This document shows positions 8,552 to 17,105 of a stretch of 64,000 bases of DNA, piece by piece; position 1 is the stretch's first letter, and every line of letters begins with the position of its first letter. The translations under genes were made by a program, and so were the position numbers. This DNA is from Cupriavidus sp. 2SB (GTDB taxonomy: Bacteria; Pseudomonadota; Gammaproteobacteria; Burkholderiales; Burkholderiaceae): positions 1 to 64,000 of the forward strand of contig NZ_SCMX01000006.1 of assembly GCF_005503625.1 (NCBI RefSeq). Reading direction: 5' to 3'. Below the pieces are notes generated by a model. The model was not told the DNA's origin. It saw nothing but the letters and a program-made list of their open reading frames with translations, and did no database searches.

Positions 8552-8574
8552 TTATCCACAAGTTCTGTGGATAA
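8552..8574. promoter_or_regulatory. Inverted pair of perfect DnaA boxes
   Basis: TTATCCACA at 8552-8560 and its exact reverse complement TGTGGATAA at 8566-8574 are separated by AGTTC. Each half is the strict DnaA-box consensus. The pair sits in the 384-base gap between the cardiolipin synthase start and the response regulator, roughly 200 bases upstream of the latter. It could bind DnaA as a head-to-head pair or fold as a 9-bp hairpin; there is no T-tract to make it a terminator. Confidence 0.7.
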
Positions 8575-8770
8575 GCAGCCGCCACCCGTAAACCCATACA
8601 AAACATCGGATTAGACGCCGCAGGCCAGCGTGCCTCGCCGCAAGCCGCGACACCTGTGACGCCACTGAAGCCTTTTTAAGGAATCCGCGATTGTTGCAGC
8701 GCTCCCTCGTCGATACGCTGCCACCAACGTTTTGTCCTTTTAATGTGTTTTGCAGGATCGATAGTGCCGT

Positions 8771-9532
8771 ATGAATGAGCGTGCCAACATTGCGCTGCTG
8801 GGCAGCAGCGCCTCCCCCCTCCATCCCATGCAGGAATTGCTCTCCATTGCCGGGTTCCAGTGCAGTTACTTTCAGGCCGGCCGCGACCTGATCCACGGCC
8901 TGGGGCACGACAATTACGACATGCTCCTGATCGACCGTGAACTGCCCGATATCTCCGCCATCGATGTCATCCGCGCTGTGCGTGCCGTGCGCAACCGCGA
9001 CGTGCCCATCGTGCTGATCGCCGGACAGGGCAGCGACGACGACGTCGTGGAGGCGCTCGATGCCGGCGCTGACGACTACGTGGTCCGTCCGCTCAGCGCC
9101 CGCGTGCTGCTGGCTCGGCTCAGCGCATTGCGCCGTCGCGTGGTGGATACCCGGCTGCGGACGCCCCTGCCCCTGCGCGCGGGCGGCTACGAGCTGAACA
9201 GTCCCGGCCGTTATGCCACGCTGCACGGCGTACGGATACCGATGACACCCAAGGAGTTCGACCTCGCCATGCTGATGTTCGCCAATGCCGGCCGTATCCT
9301 GGCCAGCCAGCGCATCGAGAATACGATCTGGGGCCACGACCTGCCGGGAGACTCCCGCGCGCTGGCCGGGCTGGTGTCTCGCATGCGGCGGACCCTGAAT
9401 CTTTGCCCCGAGAACGGCGTTACCGTTTCCGTGGTCTATGCACAGGGCTACCGGCTCGATGTGCTCGACCACGCGGCGCGCGAAGAACTCACCGCGCATC
9501 GCGAGCACGATTCGCTGGCCCTCCACTACTGA
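8771..9532 (+). CDS. OmpR-type response regulator with an atypical receiver domain
   Basis: A 253-residue protein with an N-terminal receiver (about 1-120) and a C-terminal winged-helix DNA-binding domain (about 135-240, with the Thr-Pro-Lys-Glu-Phe-Asp-Leu signature). The phosphoacceptor position is kept (D55 in Leu-Ile-Asp-Arg-Glu-Leu-Pro-Asp). The acidic Mg-binding pair after beta-1 is replaced by Leu-Gly (10-11), the conserved Thr/Ser by Ala84, and the conserved Lys by Arg106. No histidine kinase gene is adjacent. It may work without phosphorylation. The start is the first ATG after the AT-rich leader. The next gene, a chemoreceptor, follows after 220 bases with its own ribosome site. Confidence 0.85.
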   Translation: MNERANIALLGSSASPLHPMQELLSIAGFQCSYFQAGRDLIHGLGHDNYDMLLIDRELPDISAIDVIRAVRAVRNRDVPIVLIAGQGSDDDVVEALDAGADDYVVRPLSARVLLARLSALRRRVVDTRLRTPLPLRAGGYELNSPGRYATLHGVRIPMTPKEFDLAMLMFANAGRILASQRIENTIWGHDLPGDSRALAGLVSRMRRTLNLCPENGVTVSVVYAQGYRLDVLDHAAREELTAHREHDSLALHY

Positions 9533-9752
9533 GCCATGCGTCAGGGCGCTGCATCGGCAACGCGATGTAGCGCCCCTCAGACATCCCTCCTCCAATGACG
9601 CAGCGTCACGCCAACGTCACATGCGTCGCGGACCATCACACCGCGCCGCGGCGTCACGGGTTCCCTGGTTCCTTGCCAGACATCGAGAGACCCGGAAGCT
9701 GCTGCGCATGGGTCATGGCATGGCGGGGCATTGCCCCGGAGGAGTGTTTTTC

Positions 9753-11357
9753 GTGTTGCAAGCCATCAAGATCGGGCTGCCCGCCCGGCGCGGCCAATCC
9801 GTGTGGCAGGGATTGGCAAGACTGCCGCTGGTCCTGCGGCTTTCCGCCGCGTTCGCCCTCATCTACGCATTCGGTGCCATCGTCGGCCTGACCGGCATCG
9901 TCAACCTCATCGAACTCAAGCAGGACACCGACACGCTCTACCAGCGCGATATGCGCGGGGCCATTTCCGCCGAGCGCGCGCAAGCCTCGCTCGCCACGCT
10001 GGGACGCGCGCAACTGGCGTTGACGCTGGCCACATCGAGCGCGGAGCGGGATACGGCGACCAACGATATTGCCGCCGCCATGAAAAATCTGGCTACCGCC
10101 GTGGACGGCGTGCGTACCGCCGCGCCCCAGCAAGCGCAGGCGTTGCAGACGGAACGCGCCGCTGCGGGCGAACTGACGGACAAGTATGTCGATCTCATGC
10201 GCAAGCAGCCGCTCGATGCCTTGCAGTTCGATGCCTCGGTCTCCATCGAAAGCCATTTCCTGGGCCAGCAACTGCAGAAGCTCGGCGCGCTGATCGAAAC
10301 CACGCGGACCGCGCTCGCCCAGCAGGCAGCCGACACGGTGGCCGGCGTGGCCGCCGCGCAGACGCGCGCGCAATGGGTCATGGCCGGCCTGCTGATGACC
10401 AGCCTGCTGGCCGCCGCGTGGCTGGCCTGGATCGCCGCACGCAGCCTGACGCGCGAGCTGGGTGGCGAACCACGCGATGCCGCAGCCGTGGCGAACAGTA
10501 TCGCCGGTGGCGACCTGACCGCGCACGTCGCGCTGCGCAGCCACGACCGCAGCAGCCTGCTGTTTTTCCTGGCAGGCATGCGCGAGGAGCTGGCCGGCGT
10601 ACTGGCCCGTATCCAGCAATGCGCGCATGAAATCTCCGACGCCAGCCACGGCATCACGCAGGGCAACGAGGAACTTGCCACGCGTACCGGTACGCAGGCC
10701 GCTGCGCTGGCCGATGCCGCCGCCAACGTGACGCGGCTCACCGCACTGGTCCAGCAGGCTCACCAGCAGGCGCAGGAGTCGAGCGACATGGCAAGCCGTG
10801 CGCGGCTGGCCACCGGCACCGGCATGGCTGCCGTACGGGATATGAGCGAAGCCATGGCCAACGTCCACGCCCAGTCGCGCAATATCTCGGACATCGTCGC
10901 CGTGATCGAGAGCATTGCGTTCCAGACCAATATCCTCGCGCTCAACGCTGCCGTGGAAGCGGCGCGCGCTGGCGAAGCCGGACGAGGCTTTGCCGTGGTG
11001 GCGCAGGAAGTGCGCGCGCTGGCGCAACGCAGCGCCACGGCCGCGCGGGAAATCAACACCATCATCGGCGCCGCCGCGCGCGAGATTGCACGCGGGGCGG
11101 AACTGAGCACGCACGTGGAAACTGCAATGTCCGGCATCGATTCCGCCGTGCACCACAGTCATACGCTGGCCTCTGAGCTTGGCAACCTGGCCAGCGAGCA
11201 GGCCGCCGGCATCCGCACGGTAACCGAGGCGCTGGCCCGTCTGGAACAGACCAGCGCCGACAACGCACGGCTCGTGGATAGCGTGACTGGCCAGGCAGCA
11301 CGGCTGGACCTGCAGGCTGCGGCGCTCGAAAGCGATGTGGCACGCTTCCAGTTCTGA
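9753..11357 (+). CDS. Methyl-accepting chemotaxis protein
   Basis: A 534-residue membrane chemoreceptor starting at GTG, eight bases after a full GGAGGAG ribosome site at 9738-9744. It has a first membrane segment near residues 28-50, a four-helix-bundle-type periplasmic sensor (about 50-205), a second membrane segment near 210-232, a HAMP linker, and a long coiled-coil signalling domain. The hairpin tip is well conserved: [20 protein letters not shown], the CheA/CheW contact site. There is no C-terminal CheR-binding pentapeptide. Its ligand is unknown. No che genes are nearby, so it is an orphan receptor feeding a distant array. Confidence 0.92.
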   Translation: MLQAIKIGLPARRGQSVWQGLARLPLVLRLSAAFALIYAFGAIVGLTGIVNLIELKQDTDTLYQRDMRGAISAERAQASLATLGRAQLALTLATSSAERDTATNDIAAAMKNLATAVDGVRTAAPQQAQALQTERAAAGELTDKYVDLMRKQPLDALQFDASVSIESHFLGQQLQKLGALIETTRTALAQQAADTVAGVAAAQTRAQWVMAGLLMTSLLAAAWLAWIAARSLTRELGGEPRDAAAVANSIAGGDLTAHVALRSHDRSSLLFFLAGMREELAGVLARIQQCAHEISDASHGITQGNEELATRTGTQAAALADAAANVTRLTALVQQAHQQAQESSDMASRARLATGTGMAAVRDMSEAMANVHAQSRNISDIVAVIESIAFQTNILALNAAVEAARAGEAGRGFAVVAQEVRALAQRSATAAREINTIIGAAAREIARGAELSTHVETAMSGIDSAVHHSHTLASELGNLASEQAAGIRTVTEALARLEQTSADNARLVDSVTGQAARLDLQAAALESDVARFQF

Positions 11358-11589
11358 AGCTGTCCGCCAACGATATTGCCGCATCGCCGCAATGCCGCCC
11401 GGGGCCGCGCACCTTGCCGTCAGAGAAGGCGCGGCTTCAGGCTGCCCGCGTATTGCCGTAAATAGTGTTGATCCGATTTGCCGATGAAGGTGGCCGCGCT
11501 AGCATGGATGCCGGTGCCACTGCCCTTGGCGCAGTCGGCCCCGACCCATCAACGCAGACGCGCAAGTTGCGAAAAGGCAGGAACGACGC

Positions 11590-11790
11590 ATGCTCCGCAA
11601 GGCCGCCCAGGACGATTCGTCATTCGAGGAAGACTTCGATCACGCCGGACGCGACTGGGCACCCCGCCTCAAGCCCTGCGGCACCTGCCACGCCTGCGAG
11701 AAACCGGTTGGCGCGACGGACTTGTTCTGCGGCATTCCCTGCCAATACGCCTTCGAGCATTTCGAAATGCAATTGCTGCGCCGCCGCTAA
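11590..11790 (+). CDS. Small cysteine-rich (probable zinc-binding) protein
   Basis: A 66-residue protein with an acidic N-terminus and a cysteine cluster Cys30-x2-Cys33-x2-Cys36 followed by Cys47-x3-Cys51, the spacing of a small zinc ribbon. A ribosome-site-like AGGAAC lies ten bases upstream of the ATG. I do not recognise a named family. It stands alone between the chemoreceptor and the HAD-like protein genes. Confidence 0.55.
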   Translation: MLRKAAQDDSSFEEDFDHAGRDWAPRLKPCGTCHACEKPVGATDLFCGIPCQYAFEHFEMQLLRRR

Positions 11791-12094
11791 TGTCACCCAT
11801 GTTGCGGCCGCGACCGATTGCCGTACATTTCCTTTCAAATTCCTGTCAACCGGCTGGCCCGACGGCCCGTTGAGGCGATCATTGGGTCAGCATCCGCAAG
11901 CCGTTTCGGGCTGCAATCCCAAGCCTGGTGCGGCAGTTGTGTCCGCAGGAAACAAATACGGGAACGGGGTAACCGGCATTTACGAGTGAACCGAGCAAGT
12001 TACACAACTGTTGCACTTATGCACATTTTGTGGCCGCTTTCTCGGCAAAAAGCCAGATACGCTAGACCCATCCCATCACGAGTGACCACGAATC
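11791..12094. other. Intergenic stretch without a recognised gene
   Basis: About 300 bases between the Cys-rich protein and the HAD-like protein. A short open frame in it has neither a ribosome site nor a protein-like composition. The AT-richer end (around 11995-12060) probably carries the promoter of the downstream gene, but I see no convincing operator. Confidence 0.5.
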
Positions 12095-12745
12095 ATGTCT
12101 GAACGCCTCATCATGCTGGACGTACCCGGTGTCCTGTACTCGGACCGCTCCGCTGCCCGTCTGGGCGGTACGCCGAACACGGGGACTCTTCGGGATGTCA
12201 GGTTTTTCGATCCCATCGCCCTGGGTTTCCTGCGCCGGCTGTTCGGTATTGCTGGCGCCCGGGTGGTGGTCTCCGACGCATGGCGACGCGGCACGCCTGC
12301 CGCGATCTTCCAGCAACTGGACCTTCAGGTGGAAGGCATGACGCCGGCCGTGCATGGCGGCCACGCTGCGGAAATCGGCGCATGGTCTGCCCAGCACGCC
12401 ATGCCGGGCGCCTGGGTGATCCTGTCCACGGCACCGGCCGCGTCGTTCAGTGCGGAGCAGCGCGCCCGCCTGGTCTGCGTGGACCCGGCCGAAGGGCTGA
12501 CGGTCGACAACTTCCGACAGGCGCTCGACATTCTGGGTGTGGCCTGCCCGTCCACGGTCACCCCCGATTCGCGCGTCGAGCCGGGCCTGAAGGCCAAGCT
12601 GCGCCACCTGCAACGTCTGGCCCGTGAGGAACCGGAGCGCTTCATGCCCTCCCCGGCTGCCGATGGCGCGCGTGAGCAAGCCGTGGCCGTTGCCGTGGCC
12701 AGCCTGACCGGCAAGCAGTTCACTCCCTCGGTGATCCACGCCTGA
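12095..12745 (+). CDS. HAD-like protein of the 'Swiss army knife RNA repair' type, degenerate active site
   Basis: A 216-residue soluble protein. It opens with Leu-Ile-Met-Leu-D9-Val-P11-Gly-Val-Leu, which matches the HAD motif I of this family (Asp-x-Asp-Gly-Val-Leu) except that the second Asp is Pro. Next come Val-Val-Val-Ser-Asp-Ala-Trp-Arg-Arg (motif II region) and Trp-Val-Ile-Leu-Ser-Thr where an Asp-Asp pair is normal, then Leu-Val-Cys-Val-Asp-Pro-Ala-Glu-Gly-Leu-Thr, all in the family order. The C-terminal 70 residues are extra. Family assignment rests on these motifs. With the acid/base Asp lost, a phosphatase activity is unlikely. A strong hairpin terminator follows. Confidence 0.6.
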   Translation: MSERLIMLDVPGVLYSDRSAARLGGTPNTGTLRDVRFFDPIALGFLRRLFGIAGARVVVSDAWRRGTPAAIFQQLDLQVEGMTPAVHGGHAAEIGAWSAQHAMPGAWVILSTAPAASFSAEQRARLVCVDPAEGLTVDNFRQALDILGVACPSTVTPDSRVEPGLKAKLRHLQRLAREEPERFMPSPAADGAREQAVAVAVASLTGKQFTPSVIHA

Positions 12746-12763
12746 GGCGTCGCACCATGGGAC

Positions 12764-12792
12764 AAAAGCCGCTCCGAGGAGCGGCTTTTTTT
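12764..12792 (+). terminator. Rho-independent terminator between convergent genes
   Basis: AAAAGCCGCTCC at 12764-12775 pairs with GGAGCGGCTTTT after a GA loop and is followed by further Ts, giving a 12-bp stem and T-tract on the + strand. The AAAA on the other side lets it also serve the convergent peroxidase-like gene. Confidence 0.9.
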
Positions 12793-12812
12793 ACATCTGC
12801 GTCAGACCGGAA

Positions 12813-13358
12813 TTAACGCGGATTGAGCTTCACCGCCGGAAAATCCACCGGCACGGCGAATGCCACGTTGATGTAGTTGGTGAACAGGTTCAGCGCAACA
12901 TGGGCAACGATCTCGACGATTTCCTCGTCATTGAAACCGACTTCCCGCAGACGGGCGATATCGGCATCGCTGCTCTGTCCGCGCGACTCCACCAGTTGCA
13001 GGGCGAACGCCAGTGCCGCGGCGGTCTTCGGATCGGTCGATTCGCCACGCTGGGCGGCGGCCATCTGCTCGGCGCTGGCGCCCGCCTTGCGGCCTAGCGC
13101 CGTGTGCGCGGCCAGGCAATACTCGCAGCGGTTGCGGTCGGCCACTGCCACGGCGATCTGCTCGCCCAGCGCCGCGGGAATGACGCCGCCGCCGAGCGCA
13201 CCGAAGGCGCCCCACATCGATTGCAGCGCGGCCGGCGAATTGGATACGGCGCGGAACATCTTGGGAACGACGCCGAAAGCGCCGTGGATCTGAGCAAGGG
13301 CGGCCTGGCTGCCAGCGGGGGCCGATTGCGTGTCGGGTACGGGGATACGTGCGGTCAT
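12813..13358 (-). CDS. Carboxymuconolactone decarboxylase-family (AhpD-like) peroxidase
   Basis: A 181-residue all-helical protein of the AhpD/CMD family with the redox signature Cys78-Glu-Tyr-Cys81-x3-His85, which in AhpD relays electrons to reduce peroxides. Length and the long helix after the motif fit the 'uncharacterised peroxidase-related' subgroup. The start is well supported by AGGAG seven bases upstream. It is divergent from an AraC-family regulator 140 bases away, an arrangement often seen for this subgroup, so that regulator probably controls it. Confidence 0.85.
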   Translation of the reverse strand: MTARIPVPDTQSAPAGSQAALAQIHGAFGVVPKMFRAVSNSPAALQSMWGAFGALGGGVIPAALGEQIAVAVADRNRCEYCLAAHTALGRKAGASAEQMAAAQRGESTDPKTAAALAFALQLVESRGQSSDADIARLREVGFNDEEIVEIVAHVALNLFTNYINVAFAVPVDFPAVKLNPR

Positions 13359-13498
13359 GATGGACTCCTGATGCGGATGCGTGGTGGGTTCGTTACGTTC
13401 GGACTGGTGTGTCGCTGTCCTTGGGTTCCACTATGGCCGCTACCGCCGCACGTTGGGATACTATCCGTCCAGCAAACATACCCATTCGTCCAGACGCC

Positions 13499-14389
13499 AT
13501 GGCAAGCCTCACCACTCCCGTTCTCGCTCCCATCGACCGGCTCTCGGCGTTGTTGGAGCGCTTCCGCATCCACGCGCACCTGTTCCATAGCGGCCCGCTG
13601 TGCGGCATTTCGCGCTTCAACGAGCCGGCGCGCGGTTTCCTGCACGTCATGCGCGACGGCGAGATGACTGTCACGCATCGCACAAAGGGACTGCCGAGGG
13701 AGTTGTCGATCCGCGAGCTATCGCTGCTGTTCTATCCGCGCCCGGCCATCCACACCTTCCACAATCCGCCCGCCGAGGGTTCGCAGTTTGCCTGCGCCAC
13801 CCTCGAATTCGCGGGCGGCGTGCGCAATCCGCTGGCACGCGCGTTGCCGCCGCTGATCGTGCTGCCACTGGCGCAAGTCGAAGGGTTGGGCCCTGCCCTG
13901 TCACTGCTGTTCGCCGAGACCGAGCGCGTGCGCTGTGGCCAGCGGCTGCTGGCGGATCGGCTGTTCGAAGTGGTGCTGATTCAGCTACTGCGATGGATGC
14001 TCGATCATCCCGACGCAGCCGGCGTGCAGCCCGGATTGATCACGGGGCTGTCCGATGCACGGCTCGCGCGCGCACTGGTGGCGATGCACGAGGCACCGGG
14101 AGAAAGCTGGAATCTGGAGCAGATGGCGGCCTGCGCGGGCATGTCGCGCAGCGCGTTCGCCGAGGCGTTTCGCAATGTCGTCGGCCAGACACCGGCCGAC
14201 TACCTGACCGACTGGCGCGTCAGCCTGGCGCAGTCGCGGCTGCGCGAAGGCACACCGCTGAAACTGCTGGCCGACGAACTGGGCTATGCCAACCCATCGG
14301 CCCTCTCACGTGTGTTCCTGGCCCGGGTGGGCCAGTCTCCGCGCGACTGGCTGCGCACGGAGCAAATGGCTGCAACTGCCGATCAATGA
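13499..14389 (+). CDS. AraC-family regulator with cupin_6 domain
   Basis: A 296-residue regulator. Residues about 10-190 resemble the AraC cupin_6 sensor domain (Leu-Glu-Arg-Phe-Arg-Ile-His-Ala-His-Leu-Phe-His-Ser-Gly-Pro-Leu-Cys-Gly). The C-terminal 100 residues are the AraC double helix-turn-helix, with Ala-Ala-Cys-Ala-Gly-Met-Ser-Arg-Ser-Ala-Phe and Leu-Gly-Tyr-Ala-Asn-Pro-Ser-Ala-Leu-Ser-Arg-Val-Phe. I took the ATG at 13499; an upstream in-frame start at 13409 would run into the divergent promoter. It probably activates the divergent peroxidase-like gene. Its stop abuts the stop of the TonB receptor gene on the other strand with no bases between. Confidence 0.85.
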   Translation: MASLTTPVLAPIDRLSALLERFRIHAHLFHSGPLCGISRFNEPARGFLHVMRDGEMTVTHRTKGLPRELSIRELSLLFYPRPAIHTFHNPPAEGSQFACATLEFAGGVRNPLARALPPLIVLPLAQVEGLGPALSLLFAETERVRCGQRLLADRLFEVVLIQLLRWMLDHPDAAGVQPGLITGLSDARLARALVAMHEAPGESWNLEQMAACAGMSRSAFAEAFRNVVGQTPADYLTDWRVSLAQSRLREGTPLKLLADELGYANPSALSRVFLARVGQSPRDWLRTEQMAATADQ

Positions 14390-16585
14390 TCAGTAGTCGA
14401 CCGTCATCGAGAGCTTGAAGGTACGCGGCGCGCCCATGTAGAGCGTGCTGGCCGAGGTGGAAACACCTGCCCAGTAGTCCTTGTCGGCGATATTCTCCAC
14501 GGCCGCACGCACCGTGTAGCGCATTTGCGCAGCCTTGAAGCTGTAGCGCGCACCCAGGTCGAAGCGGTTCCACGACGGCAGGCTGATCGAGTTCGTCGCA
14601 TTCGCGGCCTGACGGCCAGTCTGGATATAGCGCGCCGAGACCGTCGAGCCAGCCAGGAACGGCAGGTCATACTCGCCGCTCAGCGTCAGCGTGTAGTTAG
14701 GCACGCCGATGCCGTTCTTGCCTTCGGTCAGCGGATTGCCAGTGTTCTGGTACTTCGAATCGATGTACGACACGCCACCCAGCAGACGGAAGCCGCGCAA
14801 CGGCTCGCCGAACACGCTCAGTTCCACGCCGCGATTGCGCAGGTCCTGCAGGAAGAACACGTTGTTGGCCGTGGTGCCCTGGGGCTGCTCGATCTGGAAG
14901 ATTGCCAGCGTGGTGCCGAACTTGCCCGCGTCGTACTTCACACCCGCCTCATGCTGGCGCGACTTGACCGGCGCAAAGATCTCGCCCCGGTTGATGGCGG
15001 TATTGCCTGCCGTCGGACCCTGCGCCAGACCTTCGATGTAGTTGTAGTACACCGACACGTTCTGCAGCGGCTTCACCACCAGACCGAACATCGGGGAGGT
15101 GGCCTGGTCGCTGTACGTCGACGTCTGCGCGCCCGTACCGGTAGCGTAGCCACGCACGTTGATCACCTGGTGGCGCAGGCCAGCGGTCAGCAGCACGCGA
15201 TCGTTGAAGAAGCCCATCGTATCGGAGAACGAGACGCCGTTCAGGTTCACGCGCGCCGTGGTGTACGGATCGTCGAAGTTGCCGGTGATCGGCGCGGCCG
15301 GATAGGCAACGGACGGCGCGTTATAGAGGTTCGTCGGGAACGAACCAGAGAACGCGAACGCCGTGGCCTTCTCCTGCTTCAAGCCCGACCAGCTCAGGTT
15401 GACCGTATGCTTGACCGGACCCGTGGCGAACTTGCCGCGCACACCCACTTCGCCCGTGACGGTGTCCTGCTTGTACGGGACGGTGAGGCGCGTAGCCGTA
15501 CCGAAACCGTTGTTGCCCACGGTGGCGCCGCTGTAGCTGCCGAACTCGTTGGTGTGGTGAGCACCGAAGGCGGCGTATGTCGTCCAGTCCTTCGCGATGT
15601 CGTACTCGGCGCGGATCGTCCCATAGGTATCTTCCAGCTTCGAGTTCGTCCACTCCTGAGCCCAGTTCGTGGTGGAGGACGGCACCGCCGGCAGCGCCGT
15701 CGCGGTGTTGGCGAGCGTGACAGTGCTGCGACCCTGGAACACCGACTGTTTCTGGTAACCGAAGTCCGCGTTCACGCGGAACTTGTCGCCCTGGTAGTCG
15801 AGGCCCAGCGTGAACAGGCGCTGCTGGCGGCTCTCGTTGTCCACCGCCGTATCGCCGCCACGCGCCATCGCATTGACGCGCACCCCAAACTGCTTCTTGT
15901 CGCCGAAACGGCGGCCCACATCGATGTGTCCACCGGCCTGGCCGTCGCTGGTGTAGTCGATCGTGCCTTGCGTGATCGGCGCGGCCAGCGCGTACTTCGG
16001 CACCAGGTTGATGGAACCACCCACCGTCGAGCCCGAAGGCGATACGCCATTCAGGAACGCATTGGCGCCACGGAACACTTCCACGCGCTCCAGGCCTTCG
16101 GTCGAGGCCAACTGGCGCGGGGCAATACCGTACAGGCCGTTGTAACCGATGTCGTCGCCATTCAGCGTGAAGCCGCGCACGACGAAGGCTTCGGAGAAAT
16201 TGCCAAAGCCTGAGGTCACACGCACGGCGGGATCGTCAGCGAGCACGCCACCGAGCGTACGGGCCTGCTGGTTCTGGATCTGCTGGGAGGTGTACGACGT
16301 GATGCTGAATGGCACGTCCATGAAATCCTGGTTGCCGAGCACGCCGAGACGACCGCCCCGTGCCACTTGTCCGCCGGCATACGCCTCGGGCAACTGGTCG
16401 GGAGACGCTGCGCCCTTCACAGTCACGGCCGGCAACGTGGTAACGGGATTCTGCGCCGCCGCATCGGCGGCTGCCTCCTGTGCGAAGGCAAGCGTCGGCA
16501 GCAGGCCGGCAGCAGCCAGTGCGGTGACAAGGTGACGCAACGGGGTACGCGAGACGGACGCTCGCGATTGGTTCGTGAAAGACAA
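14390..16585 (-). CDS. TonB-dependent siderophore receptor
   Basis: A 731-residue outer-membrane receptor with a signal peptide (cleavage near Ala-Phe-Ala-Gln, residue 36), a TonB-box region, a plug domain (about 70-190, with Ala-Phe-Val-Val-Arg-Gly-Phe and Glu-Arg-Val-Glu-Val-Phe-Arg-Gly-Ala-Asn-Ala) and a 22-strand barrel ending in the aromatic residue Tyr731. The plug motifs are those of ferric-siderophore receptors. The start is a TTG with GGGAGTG upstream; no ATG fits. It lies downstream of the DUF3649-PepSY-DUF3325 genes on the same strand, separated by 130 bases, so it may share their iron control or have its own promoter. Confidence 0.92.
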   Translation of the reverse strand: MSFTNQSRASVSRTPLRHLVTALAAAGLLPTLAFAQEAAADAAAQNPVTTLPAVTVKGAASPDQLPEAYAGGQVARGGRLGVLGNQDFMDVPFSITSYTSQQIQNQQARTLGGVLADDPAVRVTSGFGNFSEAFVVRGFTLNGDDIGYNGLYGIAPRQLASTEGLERVEVFRGANAFLNGVSPSGSTVGGSINLVPKYALAAPITQGTIDYTSDGQAGGHIDVGRRFGDKKQFGVRVNAMARGGDTAVDNESRQQRLFTLGLDYQGDKFRVNADFGYQKQSVFQGRSTVTLANTATALPAVPSSTTNWAQEWTNSKLEDTYGTIRAEYDIAKDWTTYAAFGAHHTNEFGSYSGATVGNNGFGTATRLTVPYKQDTVTGEVGVRGKFATGPVKHTVNLSWSGLKQEKATAFAFSGSFPTNLYNAPSVAYPAAPITGNFDDPYTTARVNLNGVSFSDTMGFFNDRVLLTAGLRHQVINVRGYATGTGAQTSTYSDQATSPMFGLVVKPLQNVSVYYNYIEGLAQGPTAGNTAINRGEIFAPVKSRQHEAGVKYDAGKFGTTLAIFQIEQPQGTTANNVFFLQDLRNRGVELSVFGEPLRGFRLLGGVSYIDSKYQNTGNPLTEGKNGIGVPNYTLTLSGEYDLPFLAGSTVSARYIQTGRQAANATNSISLPSWNRFDLGARYSFKAAQMRYTVRAAVENIADKDYWAGVSTSASTLYMGAPRTFKLSMTVDY

Positions 16586-16715
16586 GGTGACACTCCCAAA
16601 AGAATAATTTTTGCGCCGCGCAATCCCTCCGCGCGGGCAGGCTTAACCCGATTCCAGAAAATGAAGGCAACGCTCTGGTGGCGTTGCTCGAAGACCATCC
16701 GACAGATGGCGAAGA

Positions 16716-17105
16716 CTAGCCGTGGACTGGCGCCAGCAAGGGCGATAGCGTTGTTGCGAGAACCCCGACGATCACCGCCGTCCGCGCCACGCGTGGCGAC
16801 GCGTGCGGTGCCCAGGAGAACGTTCCCGCCACGGTCAATGCACCCAGCGTGAGAAGCCCGCCCCAATACACCACGCCAAACGCCCAGCCCTCGGCCAGCA
16901 CGCAAGCCGCAAGTGCCAGGGCCAGGGCAAACGCCCCCTGCCAGCGCAGGCGCCTGGCGCGTGCCGGTTCCGGCGACGTGCCGCGTCCGAACATGTCCGC
17001 GTGATGGCGATCCATTGCGGTCGCCAGCCACGTGAAACCGGCGACGGCGAACCCCAGGCCGGCCACGCAGGCAGGCCCGATCGGCAGCATCCCGACATCG
17101 CTCAT
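16716..17105 (-). CDS. DUF3325-family membrane protein
   Basis: A 129-residue protein with four predicted membrane segments and little else. It matches the DUF3325 type found beside PepSY-domain proteins and TonB receptors in Burkholderiales. Its ATG overlaps the stop of the PepSY gene by four bases (ATGA), so it is translationally coupled. The precise role is unknown; the context says ferric-siderophore uptake or inner-membrane iron reduction. Confidence 0.75.
   Translation of the reverse strand: MSDVGMLPIGPACVAGLGFAVAGFTWLATAMDRHHADMFGRGTSPEPARARRLRWQGAFALALALAACVLAEGWAFGVVYWGGLLTLGALTVAGTFSWAPHASPRVARTAVIVGVLATTLSPLLAPVHG

Noticed and set aside
8552-8574. Replication origin
   Set aside because: Only two DnaA boxes, no AT-rich unwinding region, iterons or initiator/partition genes nearby.
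11818-12102. A 94-residue open frame before the HAD-like gene
   Set aside because: No ribosome site or protein-like pattern, and it runs over the next start.
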